NCBI GenBank assembly: GCA_018696595.1
Contig: JABHQW010000008.1
Coordinates: forward strand, 204,522 to 268,521
Length of the DNA stretch: 64,000 nucleotides
Direction of reading: 5' to 3'
Source of the DNA: Candidatus Woesearchaeota archaeon
GTDB taxonomy: Archaea; Nanobdellota; Nanobdellia; Woesearchaeales; GW2011-AR9
Numbering within the stretch: position 1 is the first letter of the stretch; each line of letters begins with the position of its first letter. The notes beneath the pieces are model-generated. The model was not told the DNA's origin. It ran no database searches and saw only the letters and a program-made list of their open reading frames with translations. Shown here in pieces: positions 48,124 through 58,364 of the stretch. Position numbers and translations under genes: made by a program.

Positions 48124-48600
48124 TCAATTCATACTTCTCAACTGCCCTTCAATGTCTTTTAGCTGAGCTTCTAATTCATCAAGTTCAGAAGTAGTTTTCT
48201 TAACAGGAACTTCTAGTTGAGGTTCTTCTGCCATCTCTGGAACTGGTGCTTCAACTTGAACTTTCTTAACCGGTTCAGGCTTAATTCCAAGCGCTTTTAA
48301 CTTTCCTTTTGGGAAATGAGACTTAAGTTGTCCTTCAACTAACCGATTAATTTCAGTAATACTTGTTTTAAGCTGATTAAAAGTAGCGACCTTTTCTTCT
48401 TGAATTTTTTTAAATTTTTCATAACTTTGCATGAAAATGATAACTTCTCTTAATGATTCAAGAATATTCTTTCGTGCATTCTTTGGGTCGTTAACTTGTA
48501 CCATATACTCTGGTTCTTTTTCCCTACTGACTGTTTTTCTCTTTACTGCTTTCTTAGTCCGTTTGGTACTAGTTTTCCTTACTACTTTTTTCTTAGCCAT
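48124..48600 (-). CDS. Lysine-rich N-terminus coiled-coil protein
   Basis: MAKKKVVRKTSTKRTKKAVKRK...coiled coil. Confidence 0.5.
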   Translation of the reverse strand: MAKKKVVRKTSTKRTKKAVKRKTVSREKEPEYMVQVNDPKNARKNILESLREVIIFMQSYEKFKKIQEEKVATFNQLKTSITEINRLVEGQLKSHFPKGKLKALGIKPEPVKKVQVEAPVPEMAEEPQLEVPVKKTTSELDELEAQLKDIEGQLRSMN

Positions 48601-48609
48601 TTTTTATTG

Positions 48610-48846
48610 TTAAAATTGTTCAGGTTCATTCAAGGAATGGTCAATAAAATCAACCTTCTTTTCAATTTCACCTAAAGCACTTTGCCACATTTCTAATTGG
48701 TGGTCTTCTTCATTTTTCAAATCATTTATTTTTAACAATGTTTCTTTAGCGTCGTCAATTTTTTTCCTAATTGTCTTGACTAAATCAAGTACATTGTCAT
48801 ATTCATCTATTTTTACGAAAACAGGCATACGATCCATTTCAATCAC
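48610..48846 (-). CDS. Small coiled-coil protein (paralogous domain with next gene)
   Basis: VFVKIDEYDNVLDLVKTIRKKIDDAKETL. Confidence 0.55.
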   Translation of the reverse strand: MIEMDRMPVFVKIDEYDNVLDLVKTIRKKIDDAKETLLKINDLKNEEDHQLEMWQSALGEIEKKVDFIDHSLNEPEQF

Positions 48847-49330
48847 CTTTAAAGATTATTTTGTCAACTTGTAACAATTTATCATGAGCAGACTTGGTTG
48901 TTCTTCTTAATTTACTAAAGTTCTTGTCTTCATTATACTCAGAATGTTCAAGACTTTTACTAGCTTCTCTTAACTCGGAAATATTACTTTTAATTGCACT
49001 CAATTCATTTAATATCTTTTGGTAAACCTCAACTTTAATGAATAAGGGTTCATTATTTGCAGCTGTTGAAAAAGGATTTTTGGGAGGTACAAATTCATTT
49101 GCACCCATTTCTTTATTCAACTCTTCAGTTTTTGGTTCTTCATCCATTGGGGCTTGTTCGGGAGTACTTATTGGTTCATTAACTCCAACCGCAGCATGAA
49201 CTTGCTCTGGCTCAAAAACTTTTTCAGAAGGAGCCCTTCTATTAAATTGCAATGCTTTCTCGTTAAAGTTTTTCCCCTCAGGGAACGGAACTTTAGGAGT
49301 AATTTTCTTTTTTCCGAATAACCAGCCCAT
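48839..49330 (-). CDS. Coiled-coil protein with conserved MGWLFGKKK start
   Basis: PLFIKVEVYQKILNELSAIKSNISELREAS; 8-bp overlap with next ORF. Confidence 0.55.
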   Translation of the reverse strand: MGWLFGKKKITPKVPFPEGKNFNEKALQFNRRAPSEKVFEPEQVHAAVGVNEPISTPEQAPMDEEPKTEELNKEMGANEFVPPKNPFSTAANNEPLFIKVEVYQKILNELSAIKSNISELREASKSLEHSEYNEDKNFSKLRRTTKSAHDKLLQVDKIIFKGD

Positions 49331-49431
49331 TTTATTCTTCTTAGGTAAGAAACGTTTAAAAACTTTGTTTAGTATTATATAATAGTGAATGGAAAAGTAT
49401 TTAACCTAACTTCTATTATTTTGTTCTTAAA

Positions 49432-51636
49432 ATGAGGTTTTTTATTTTATTTGCATTGGTTTTTGTAATTCTTTGTACAGTTTGTAGTGCAGAATTATTA
49501 ATTACTGAAATAATGTATAATCCTTCTTCAGAAATGGGTTCTGATTCTGATTTAGAATGGGTAGAAATTTATAATTCTAATAATCAAGAATTTGATTTAG
49601 CTGGTTTTACAATTAATAATAAAAAAATTGATTCTGTTAAGATCCCCGCAAACTCTTATTTAGTAATCGCAAAAGAACTTATTGATGGCAAAGATAAAGA
49701 CCTAGATAGTTTTGAATCTTGTTATGGGAATTCAGATCGTGCTTGGAATAGTTCTGATTTGAGTATCAATATAGTTGATTCTCAATCGTTTAGTTTAAGT
49801 AATACAAAAGGAACAATCACTCTTTCTGATAGCAATTATGAAATTGCAACTTATTATGAAGATGATTTTGCGGATGGAGATGGTTATTCTTTAGAATTGA
49901 TTAATAATACCTGGGTTCAGAGCAAGGAACTTTATGGAACCCCTGGAAGAAAAAATACTGGCAGTTTAGTTATTGAAGAAACTGTTAAAACCATTCCAGA
50001 AGAAATTCAATTAAGTGTTCATTTGGATGACACCATTTATACTAACTTATTGTATGATGATTTGTTTAAATTAAAGTTAGTTAACAAAGATAATTGTTCT
50101 AAAAAGAATTATGTTACTGTTGATTATTATTTAACGGATGAGAATCAAACAACAATACAAGAAAACACTTTTACAAGAGAGAATATTGGTTGTTCCTCTT
50201 ATTCTAGTACTGGAAAAATTGTTTTATCTTCTGGTGGTACGTTTAATTTATGTGGCAAAGTTGTTAATTCTGACTTTGGTAATAGTTTTAATTCTGATTT
50301 TATTTGCAAACAGGTAAAAGTGATTGATGTTTCAAAGATTCCTTGCGAAGTTTTTATCTCAGTATTAACTGAAAAAGTTTTTTACCAAGATGGCGAGAAA
50401 GTAAGTTTTTACAATCAACTTAATGAAAAGACATATCCTTATTCAATTGAGTATTGGGTAGAAGATTTATTTGGCAATTCTATTAAGAATAAGGTGACAA
50501 CAACTAACACTAATAAAAAGTCTTATACTCCAAGAATTGAAGAAGAAGATCGTGTTCTTTTCCTTAAAGCTAGAGTTACTCCAGCTTGCAAAGATTATAA
50601 TCTTACTAATAACTATTTTGAGAAAATGTTGATTATTACTAATCCTCAAATTACTTCTAGCGAAAATGTTGGTGGGGAAGAAGATTCAACAATTGAGATT
50701 AAGAAAGTCACTCCTGCCAATAAAAAGTTTGGCAGTGTTGTTAAAGCAGAGGTCGGAATCTATAAAGGTAGTACTAGCAAATATTCTCTTTCAGCATATG
50801 TAGAAAAGTCTGGAAAGAAGATTAGTGAAATTACTAAAATTAATCTGAAAGATAAACATACTAATTACAAAGTGACCTTGCCCATCCAATTGGACCCTAA
50901 TTGTAATTTAAAAGTCAAAGAAGGAAAAGCAAAGTTAATTGTTGAAGGTTTGGGGACGGAAGATTCTGAAACTATTGAAATTGAAGGGGTTGATAAAACT
51001 TTATGTAGGGATTATTTGTCTTACGTTAAGGAGCTAGAAAAAGATTCTTCTAATTCTGATACTTCTGGAGGCGCAAACAAATTTGCTTATACTTTTGTTA
51101 ATTTCCCCCAAAAAGAGAAATCAGGAAAAGAGTTTGATTTACAAGTAAAGTTTACGGGAGACAGTTCAGATCATGAAATAAAGGTTTGGGCTTATTTGTA
51201 CAGGGGAAGTAAATGTTATTCTTGTTGTAACGATTGCGAATCTGCAAGGGAACGAGATGATAATTTAATTGAGTTTGACTTAGATTCTGGAAAAGAGAAA
51301 GTGGTTTCTTTGCCTGTTTCGATTGATTCTGGTTTAGAATCTGGTGATTATAATCTGAAACTGAAAATAATTAAGGATAATCAGAAAACTGTTAAGGAAT
51401 TGACTGGGCCGATTAAAATTGAAACAGAAGCGGCTATAAAACAAACAGTTTCTACTCAACAAGTTTCTGTTGATAGTGGTAGTTCTGGAGAAACTGTAAC
51501 AACTCCTTCCAAAGGTTATTCCTCAAAAGGCTTGGTAGTTTATGAATCTAGTTCTGAGAAAGCCAAGAAAGTAATTCCTTATTTGTTGGTTGTTGTTTTT
51601 GTGTTGATTTGTTTTGTACTGGTAAAGAAGCAATAG
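49432..51636 (+). CDS. Secreted lamin-tail-domain protein, C-terminal TM anchor
   Basis: ELLITEIMYNPSSEMGSDSDLEWVEIYNSNNQEFDLAGFTINN. Confidence 0.75.
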   Translation: MRFFILFALVFVILCTVCSAELLITEIMYNPSSEMGSDSDLEWVEIYNSNNQEFDLAGFTINNKKIDSVKIPANSYLVIAKELIDGKDKDLDSFESCYGNSDRAWNSSDLSINIVDSQSFSLSNTKGTITLSDSNYEIATYYEDDFADGDGYSLELINNTWVQSKELYGTPGRKNTGSLVIEETVKTIPEEIQLSVHLDDTIYTNLLYDDLFKLKLVNKDNCSKKNYVTVDYYLTDENQTTIQENTFTRENIGCSSYSSTGKIVLSSGGTFNLCGKVVNSDFGNSFNSDFICKQVKVIDVSKIPCEVFISVLTEKVFYQDGEKVSFYNQLNEKTYPYSIEYWVEDLFGNSIKNKVTTTNTNKKSYTPRIEEEDRVLFLKARVTPACKDYNLTNNYFEKMLIITNPQITSSENVGGEEDSTIEIKKVTPANKKFGSVVKAEVGIYKGSTSKYSLSAYVEKSGKKISEITKINLKDKHTNYKVTLPIQLDPNCNLKVKEGKAKLIVEGLGTEDSETIEIEGVDKTLCRDYLSYVKELEKDSSNSDTSGGANKFAYTFVNFPQKEKSGKEFDLQVKFTGDSSDHEIKVWAYLYRGSKCYSCCNDCESARERDDNLIEFDLDSGKEKVVSLPVSIDSGLESGDYNLKLKIIKDNQKTVKELTGPIKIETEAAIKQTVSTQQVSVDSGSSGETVTTPSKGYSSKGLVVYESSSEKAKKVIPYLLVVVFVLICFVLVKKQ

Positions 51637-51643
51637 TTTGGAT

Positions 51644-52426
51644 TTACCACAATAAATCTGAAGAATCTTTTTGCATCATAAACATTTGATCATTAAAATA
51701 CCAAAAAACTAATGTTTTATCTTTTGGTTTAAGTTTTGTTAAAAGGGTATAATTCTTCATATTTATACCATGTAACATGATGTAATCTACGCCCATCTCT
51801 TCCATCTCTTGATAGAATTTTTCAACTAAATATTCGGAGGGCAAATAAGTTACTGGATGCAATAAGTAAATTTTTCCTGTTTTTAATTCTGGGTAATGTT
51901 CAGAGACATAATTAATAACCTCTGAGGAAATTGAACTAATTAAAATTAGATCCAAAATTCCTCTTTCTTTACAATCTTTAATAATTAAATCTACTATTTC
52001 TTTATCATCTTCAAAATTTCCTTGAGATTTGATTTCAATATTGACTCTTTTCTTGTTGCCTATTAAGTTCATTACTTCTTCATAAAGAGGGATGTGATAT
52101 GTACTAATCTCAGAAAGTTCTAAGTAAGTTAAATCTGAAATCTTAGCGTGATTATTTTGCATACGAAATAAAGTTAGATCATGAAAAACTACTATTTGTT
52201 TATCTTTGCTATATTGTATATCAAATTCGATAAATTCATATTTTGAATCTTCTAATGCATTGTTTATGGCAGAAATGGTGTTTTCAGAATAATCTACAGA
52301 GTTGCCTCTGTGGGCCCCTAAAACCAAAGGAAATTCACTCTCGGCATTTATACTAGGCACATATGATAACGTCATGGCTAGATAAATTACGATAACTAAT
52401 GTTGCAATTTTAATATTTTTCTTCAT
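51644..52426 (-). CDS. Glycerophosphodiester phosphodiesterase
   Basis: GAHRGNSVDYSENTISAI, FIEFDIQYSKDKQIVVFHD; N-terminal signal/TM. Confidence 0.9.
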   Translation of the reverse strand: MKKNIKIATLVIVIYLAMTLSYVPSINAESEFPLVLGAHRGNSVDYSENTISAINNALEDSKYEFIEFDIQYSKDKQIVVFHDLTLFRMQNNHAKISDLTYLELSEISTYHIPLYEEVMNLIGNKKRVNIEIKSQGNFEDDKEIVDLIIKDCKERGILDLILISSISSEVINYVSEHYPELKTGKIYLLHPVTYLPSEYLVEKFYQEMEEMGVDYIMLHGINMKNYTLLTKLKPKDKTLVFWYFNDQMFMMQKDSSDLLW

Positions 52427-52535
52427 AATAGTATTAATGGCTTCTCCCTTTATAAATGTTTTGTATTTTAGTCCTTGTTCAGTAGTAACAAGGAGTTCAG
52501 AAACACTTAAAAACCAATTCAAATTATCATTAATT

Positions 52536-53108
52536 ATGGTTAAAAATATATTATTTAGGGCTGTAATTGAGGTTTTAGGAAAGCCAGAAGAACATGTAGA
52601 AAAATCTCTTAAAAAGTTTGTTGGTAATTTAAAGAAAGATGAAGATTTTAAAGTTACTAGTGAAGATTATGCTCAAATAAAAAAACAAGATGAACAAGAA
52701 CTTTGGGCAGGATTTGCTGAAATCGAAGCATCAACTAATAACATTGACAATTTAGTACGTTTTTGTTTTGATTATATGCCTTCAATGATTGAAATCATTG
52801 AACCAAAAGAATTGAAACTTAGTGAAACAGATCTTTCTCATTTTTTGAACAGTTTACAAGCAAGATTACATAATATTGATATGGTAGCTAAGCAAGTTAA
52901 GTTTGAAAATGATCAACTGAAAAGAAACATGACTGGATTGTTAAGAAATTATTTACTTGTTTTATTAAATAATAAAAGTTTTAGTTCTGAGCAATTAAGT
53001 AAATTTACAGGAGTAAAGCAAGAAAAATTAGAAGATTATTTAGATCAATTAATTGATGAAGGAAGGGTTGAATTAAAAGATGGTGTTTATTCAGCTAAAA
53101 AAAAATAA
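52536..53108 (+). CDS. Unknown protein with C-terminal wHTH, upstream of scpB
   Basis: MVKNILFRAVIEVLGKPEEHVEKSLKKF... SSEQLSKFTGVKQEKLEDYLDQLIDEGRVELKDG. Confidence 0.55.
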   Translation: MVKNILFRAVIEVLGKPEEHVEKSLKKFVGNLKKDEDFKVTSEDYAQIKKQDEQELWAGFAEIEASTNNIDNLVRFCFDYMPSMIEIIEPKELKLSETDLSHFLNSLQARLHNIDMVAKQVKFENDQLKRNMTGLLRNYLLVLLNNKSFSSEQLSKFTGVKQEKLEDYLDQLIDEGRVELKDGVYSAKKK

Positions 53109-53138
53109 ATTAAATTTTTTAAAAAGAGGGTACACAAA

Positions 53139-53756
53139 ATGACTAATCAAAAAAAAGTAGAAGCAGTTCTATTTGCAGTTGGTAAAGAAATAACTTCTGA
53201 ACGAATTGCTAATCTTTGTTCTTTAGAAATTAAAGAAGTAAATAAAGTTATGAAAGCGCTTACTAAAGATTATGAACAAAGCGATAATGCTTTAAAAATT
53301 GAAGCAAGAGATAATGGTTGGAAATTAACTGTTCAAGATAAATATGTTCCTCTTGTTAGTAATTTAGTTTCTTCATTAGAATTAGAGAAACCATTAATGG
53401 ACACGTTGGCAGTCGTTGCTTGGAAATATCCAATCGTGCAATCAGAAATTATTAAGTTGCGTGGTTCTGGCGCTTATGATCATATGCGAGAATTAGTAGA
53501 AATGGGTTTTATTGCTAAAGAGAAGTTTGGCCGAACCTATAAAGTTAAATTATCTCAGAAATTCTTTTCTTATTTTGATCTCCCTTCAGAAGAGGCTAAG
53601 CAAGCCTTTTTGAAAGAAGTCCCTGCAGAGGTTTTAGAAGAAGCTGGTGCTGTTGAGAAAGAAGCAGAGGAAGTAGAACGGCTAGTTGAACTTGAAGGAA
53701 AAGAAAAGGCTGGGAAGGACGAGATTGGTTCTGCTATGGATGAACTTCAAAAGTAG
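53139..53756 (+). CDS. scpB: Segregation and condensation protein ScpB
   Basis: VEAVLFAVGKEIT...MDTLAVVAWKYPIVQSEIIKLRGSG. Confidence 0.88.
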   Translation: MTNQKKVEAVLFAVGKEITSERIANLCSLEIKEVNKVMKALTKDYEQSDNALKIEARDNGWKLTVQDKYVPLVSNLVSSLELEKPLMDTLAVVAWKYPIVQSEIIKLRGSGAYDHMRELVEMGFIAKEKFGRTYKVKLSQKFFSYFDLPSEEAKQAFLKEVPAEVLEEAGAVEKEAEEVERLVELEGKEKAGKDEIGSAMDELQK

Positions 53757-53865
53757 ATTAGTTTTCTTGTTTTTTATTCTATAAAACCACAACATTTATA
53801 AAGCCCCCTACTCTATTATTTTTAGGGTTTTATCGTCGATAAAAGAGGAAAATCAATTATTAACA

Positions 53866-56469
53866 ATGGAAGAAACAGCACCACAAAAAAGTGAGAAAAT
53901 TGTACCTAAAGTCATCGAAGAAGAGATGAAAGAAGCTTACGTTAATTATGCCATGTCTGTAATTATTGGCCGGGCACTTCCAGATGTGAGAGATGGATTA
54001 AAACCGGTTCACCGAAGAATTCTTTATGCAATGCACGATCTGGGAATGTTTTACAATAAATCATCTAAGAAGTGTGCCCGAATTGTTGGTGATGTTTTGG
54101 GTAAGTATCATCCTCATGGTGATGCTTCGGTTTATGACGCTTTAGTTCGGATGGCTCAAAGTTTTTCTTTACGTTACCCTTTAATTAAAGGTCAAGGTAA
54201 TTTTGGTAGTTTAGATGGGGATAAAGCAGCAGCTTACAGATATACTGAAGCAAAATTACAAAAGTTAGCTAATGAAATGCTTAAAGATATTGAGAAAAAT
54301 ACTGTTGATTTTAAAGATAACTTTGATGGTTCATTAAAAGAACCAGTAGTTTTACCTAACAAATTACCTAACTTATTAGTTAACGGTTCTACAGGAATTG
54401 CAGTTGGAATGGCTACAAATATTCCTCCTCATAATGTTGGCGAGATTTGTGAAGCAACAATTGCAATCATTGACAATCCTGAAATTAGTGTTGAAGACTT
54501 AATGGAAATTATTCCTGGCCCTGACTTTCCAACTGGTGGAGAAGTTTCATGTGGAAATGCTTTATGGCACGCTTATGCAAAAGGTAAAGGTAAAGTTGTA
54601 ATTAAAGCGGTTGTTGAGATTGAAGATGATAAAATTATTGTTAAAGAAATTCCTTACATGGTTAACAAAGCGGAACTGATTGAACATATTGCTTTGTTAG
54701 TTAGAGATAAAAAGATTTTAGGAATTAGAAATATTAATGATGAATCTGATCGGGAAGGTATCCGGGTTGTTATTGATTTGAAAAGAGATGCTGATTCACA
54801 GGTGATTTTGAATCAGTTGTACAAATATAGCAGATTAAAAGTTTCTTTTGGAATTAATTTACTTGCTTTGGTAGACAATCAACCAAAAGTATTAGGAATA
54901 AAAGAAATAATGGAACTCCACATTAAGCATCGGAAAGAAGTTATTGTTAGAAGAACCCAATATGATTTAGATCAAGCTGAGAAAAAAATTCACATTTTGG
55001 ATGGGTTATTAGTTGCTTTAAATAATATTGATGCAGTGATCCCGGGAATTAAGAACAGTAAAACCGTTGAAGAGGCTAAACAGTTTTTAATGACAAATTA
55101 TGACCTTTCTGAGATTCAGGCTAAAGCAATCCTTGAAATGAAATTACAAAAGTTAGCTTCTTTAGAACAGGAAAAAATTAGGTCTGAACATAAAGAATTA
55201 TTGGAAAGAATTGCACATTATCAATCAATTTTATCTTCAGATGAAAAAGTATTAAATTTGATTAAAGAAGAATTAGCTGAGATAAATAGTAATTATGATG
55301 ACGGAAGAAGATCAAAGATTGTTCAGGGAGAAGATGAAGATATTGATATGGAAGAATTGATTGAAGAAGAAACTGTTGTTGTTACTATGACTAATTCTGG
55401 TTATGTTAAAAGATTGCCTTTAGAAACTTACAAAGTTCAACATCGGGGTGGTAGAGGCGTCAAAGCAACGGGGATGAAAGATGAAGATTTTGTTGAGAAA
55501 TTTTACGTAACCTCAACACACGCTTATATGTTATTTTTTACAGATCAAGGACAAGTTTATTGGTTAAAAGTTTACAATCTTCCTGAAGGGAGTAGACAAG
55601 CTCGAGGGAGACATCTTGCTAACTTATTAGAACTTAACGAAGGAGAAAATATTAATGCCGTAATTCCTGTAAGAGACTTTAAAGAAGGTTATTTATTCTT
55701 TGCAACTAAACAAGGAACTGTTAAGAAAACAGAATTATTGAACTTTTCTAGGCCTCGAAAAGGTGGAATTAGGGCGATAAGTTTAGATGAAAATGATTCT
55801 TTAATTGGTGTTAAATACACTGGTGGCGATAAAGAGATTCTTTTAGCTACTAAGAACGGGCTTGCTAATCGATTTAGAGAGAAAGATGTTCGTTCAATGG
55901 GTAGAACTGCTCGAGGGGTTAGAGGAATTAAGTTAAGAGAAAATGATGAAGTTATTGGTATGTTAGCAGCAGAAGAAGGTAAAGAAATTTTAACTTTAAC
56001 TGAGAAAGGTTATGGTAAAAGAACCCCCGTTTCTGATTATCGGTTATGTAATCGTGGTGGAAGAGGGGTAACCAACATTAAAGTTACTGATAAAAACGGC
56101 CCCGCTAAAACTGTAAAGTTAGTTGACGGTTCTGAAGGATTAATGATTATGTCCAAGAATGGTATCGCGATTAGAATGAAATGTACAAGCATCTCTGTAA
56201 TTGGAAGAGCAACTCAAGGAGTAAGGGTTATGCGTTTAAGTGAGAGTGACGAATTGGCGGCCGCTGCAAAGATTATTGATGAAGATAATGATGATAAAGA
56301 ACTTCCTTTAGTTGAAGAAGAAGAAAATAGTAATGGTGGTCCTGATGAAAATAGTGAAGATGACTTAGTTAATGATGAATCTGCAGAAAGTGAAGGCCAA
56401 GATGATGAAGAAAATGAAGAGAGTAATGAAGATAATGAAGAATTAAATGAAGAGGAAAATAGTTCTTAG
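53866..56469 (+). CDS. gyrA: DNA gyrase subunit A with acidic C-terminal tail
   Basis: [29 protein letters not shown], catalytic RYTEAKL, GyrA-box-like QHRGGRG. Confidence 0.97.
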   Translation: MEETAPQKSEKIVPKVIEEEMKEAYVNYAMSVIIGRALPDVRDGLKPVHRRILYAMHDLGMFYNKSSKKCARIVGDVLGKYHPHGDASVYDALVRMAQSFSLRYPLIKGQGNFGSLDGDKAAAYRYTEAKLQKLANEMLKDIEKNTVDFKDNFDGSLKEPVVLPNKLPNLLVNGSTGIAVGMATNIPPHNVGEICEATIAIIDNPEISVEDLMEIIPGPDFPTGGEVSCGNALWHAYAKGKGKVVIKAVVEIEDDKIIVKEIPYMVNKAELIEHIALLVRDKKILGIRNINDESDREGIRVVIDLKRDADSQVILNQLYKYSRLKVSFGINLLALVDNQPKVLGIKEIMELHIKHRKEVIVRRTQYDLDQAEKKIHILDGLLVALNNIDAVIPGIKNSKTVEEAKQFLMTNYDLSEIQAKAILEMKLQKLASLEQEKIRSEHKELLERIAHYQSILSSDEKVLNLIKEELAEINSNYDDGRRSKIVQGEDEDIDMEELIEEETVVVTMTNSGYVKRLPLETYKVQHRGGRGVKATGMKDEDFVEKFYVTSTHAYMLFFTDQGQVYWLKVYNLPEGSRQARGRHLANLLELNEGENINAVIPVRDFKEGYLFFATKQGTVKKTELLNFSRPRKGGIRAISLDENDSLIGVKYTGGDKEILLATKNGLANRFREKDVRSMGRTARGVRGIKLRENDEVIGMLAAEEGKEILTLTEKGYGKRTPVSDYRLCNRGGRGVTNIKVTDKNGPAKTVKLVDGSEGLMIMSKNGIAIRMKCTSISVIGRATQGVRVMRLSESDELAAAAKIIDEDNDDKELPLVEEEENSNGGPDENSEDDLVNDESAESEGQDDEENEESNEDNEELNEEENSS

Positions 56470-56472
56470 ATT

Positions 56473-57417
56473 ATGAAAATATTTATCTTAGTCAATCCCG
56501 GAATGGAAGAAGTTGCTCAGCAAGAAGTTAAAGAGTTAGCTAATGTTTCTGCTAAGGTTTATGATTCTGTTTTAGAAGTTGAAGTTGATGATTATTCTAA
56601 ATTAAAAAAATTACAATCAGCAAGAAGAGTTTTAGTTTCTTTAGGTAAAGGATTAGAAACTTTTGATAATGATGATTGGAAAAATCATTTTTCTGCTGAC
56701 AAATTGTTTAAAGTTGAGATTGAAAATGTTAAGGGTCAAGAAAATCGTTTAGAACTTGCTAGAAAAGTTGCAGGGATGGTTTATGCTGAATTAGATTTTG
56801 AACCAAAATTAGAATTGAAAAAGCCAGAGATGTTGGTTATAGTTTATTTTAATGGTAAAGATTATTTTGTTGGGGTCGATGAGAATGTTGAAGAATTAAA
56901 TTCTCGTTCTTATCGGGTGTTTGCTCATTCTGCTTCCTTTAAGGGTGATCTGGCTTATTATTTTGTTAGAAAGTCTGGGTTTAAGAAAGGTGAGAAACTA
57001 CTTGTTGGTTTTTGTAAAGATGGCACTTTAGCAATTGAAGCTGCTTTGTTTTCTGGGGAGAAGGTTTTTTCTTTTGATGAAAGCAGACAGAACATTACTG
57101 CTTCTAGGAAGAATGCCCAACTTGCTACTGTAAAAGATTTAGTTGAATCCCAAAAATATGCTTTGGATGAATTAGATGTTCGGTTTTCTGAAAAAGAGTT
57201 TGATTGTTTTATTTTACAAATTACTACTAAAGATGAGGGCAAATTGAATGAGATTTATTATCAAGCTAGTTATATTCTTAAGAAAGGCGGACGAATATTT
57301 ATTATTGGTAGGGAAAATTGGGAATTATCTGTTTCTGAAAAGTTTAAGTTAATTTTTGAAGACACGGTTAAGAAAGGCGATAGTGTGCATAAGTTCTGGC
57401 TAATGGAAAAGAAGTAG
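56473..57417 (+). CDS. THUMP-domain SAM-dependent RNA methyltransferase-like protein
   Basis: MKIFILVNPGMEEVAQQEVKEL, YRVFAHSASFKGDLAYYFVRKSG, LVGFCKDGTLAIEAAL. Confidence 0.75.
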   Translation: MKIFILVNPGMEEVAQQEVKELANVSAKVYDSVLEVEVDDYSKLKKLQSARRVLVSLGKGLETFDNDDWKNHFSADKLFKVEIENVKGQENRLELARKVAGMVYAELDFEPKLELKKPEMLVIVYFNGKDYFVGVDENVEELNSRSYRVFAHSASFKGDLAYYFVRKSGFKKGEKLLVGFCKDGTLAIEAALFSGEKVFSFDESRQNITASRKNAQLATVKDLVESQKYALDELDVRFSEKEFDCFILQITTKDEGKLNEIYYQASYILKKGGRIFIIGRENWELSVSEKFKLIFEDTVKKGDSVHKFWLMEKK

Positions 57418-57428
57418 GTTGTAGTTAT

Positions 57429-57570
57429 TATAAAACCCTCACCATTGCCATAAGGTCAAAATTCTAACAAATTTAACATTTAGTGCGTTACGAGGGGACG
57501 CTCCATCCGGGAACGTAGCACTATCAAAAACCAAAACGAGAATTTTGAAGGCAAAGAAGAGGGTTTTATA
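57429..57570 (+). ncRNA. Candidate structured RNA: 142-nt hairpin with GGGGACGCTCCATCCGGGA motif
   Basis: TATAAAACCCTC/GAGGGTTTTATA (12 bp), TTGCC/GGCAA, CAAAATTCT/AGAATTTTG, TAGTGC/GCACTA nested helices. Confidence 0.55.
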
Positions 57571-57622
57571 TTTACCTTGAAAAACAAATTATTTATATAG
57601 CTAAACCTTTTTATTTATAGTA

Positions 57623-58363
57623 ATGGTTAGCACTAAAGAGAATATTGAAAGATTGAAAGAATACTTTCGTTACAGCAAACAAGAATTAGTAGGAATAATT
57701 GTAGCGATTATTGTTTTTGGTTTTCTGTTTTCATTTAGAGATTGGGGTGAAGAACAGTTCGATTTAATGTTTGGGTTGAAAAACTTGTTCCTAGCACTTC
57801 TTGTTGTAGCAATATCATTCTTCTTCAGATTATCCAGTCAAAAGATTTATGCTCTAACTCAAGGCCAGAAAGCAGAATATAAAGTTTGGTGGGCAGGAAT
57901 AGTAGTTTCTTTAATTATTGGTTTTATTACTTTAGGAAGAGTGCCTTTGGTTTTAGCAGGGGGAATGATTTCTGCTTTTATGGTTAAACAAAGGTTGGGA
58001 GAATTCAGATACGGTTTCTCACATTGGGTAATGGCGATAACCGCAATGTGGGGTTTATTTGGGAATTTAATTTTAGCGATTTTATTTGCAGTTGGATTAT
58101 ATGCTATGCCCCAAAGTTATTTCTTTTTGTTAGGGATGCAATTTAATTTAATGATGGCTTTCTGTGCTTGGTTACCATTCCCACAACAGGATGGATTAAG
58201 TTTATTTTTTGGTTCAAGGAAAATGTTTGCGATTGGAATTGTAATGGTTCTTTTAGCTGCAGTATTATTATTAACAAGAACAAAGGGGGGATTGATCGCT
58301 GCAATTGTAATAGGTTTAGCTGTCGCTATTGGTTATATTGCAATCGGATCTGAAAAAGATTAA
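57623..58363 (+). CDS. M50-like membrane protein with degenerate zinc motif
   Basis: FRLSSQKIYALTQGQKAEYKVW where HExxH is expected; MQFNLMMAFCAWLPFPQQDGLSLFFGSR. Confidence 0.6.
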   Translation: MVSTKENIERLKEYFRYSKQELVGIIVAIIVFGFLFSFRDWGEEQFDLMFGLKNLFLALLVVAISFFFRLSSQKIYALTQGQKAEYKVWWAGIVVSLIIGFITLGRVPLVLAGGMISAFMVKQRLGEFRYGFSHWVMAITAMWGLFGNLILAILFAVGLYAMPQSYFFLLGMQFNLMMAFCAWLPFPQQDGLSLFFGSRKMFAIGIVMVLLAAVLLLTRTKGGLIAAIVIGLAVAIGYIAIGSEKD

Positions 58364-58364
58364 A

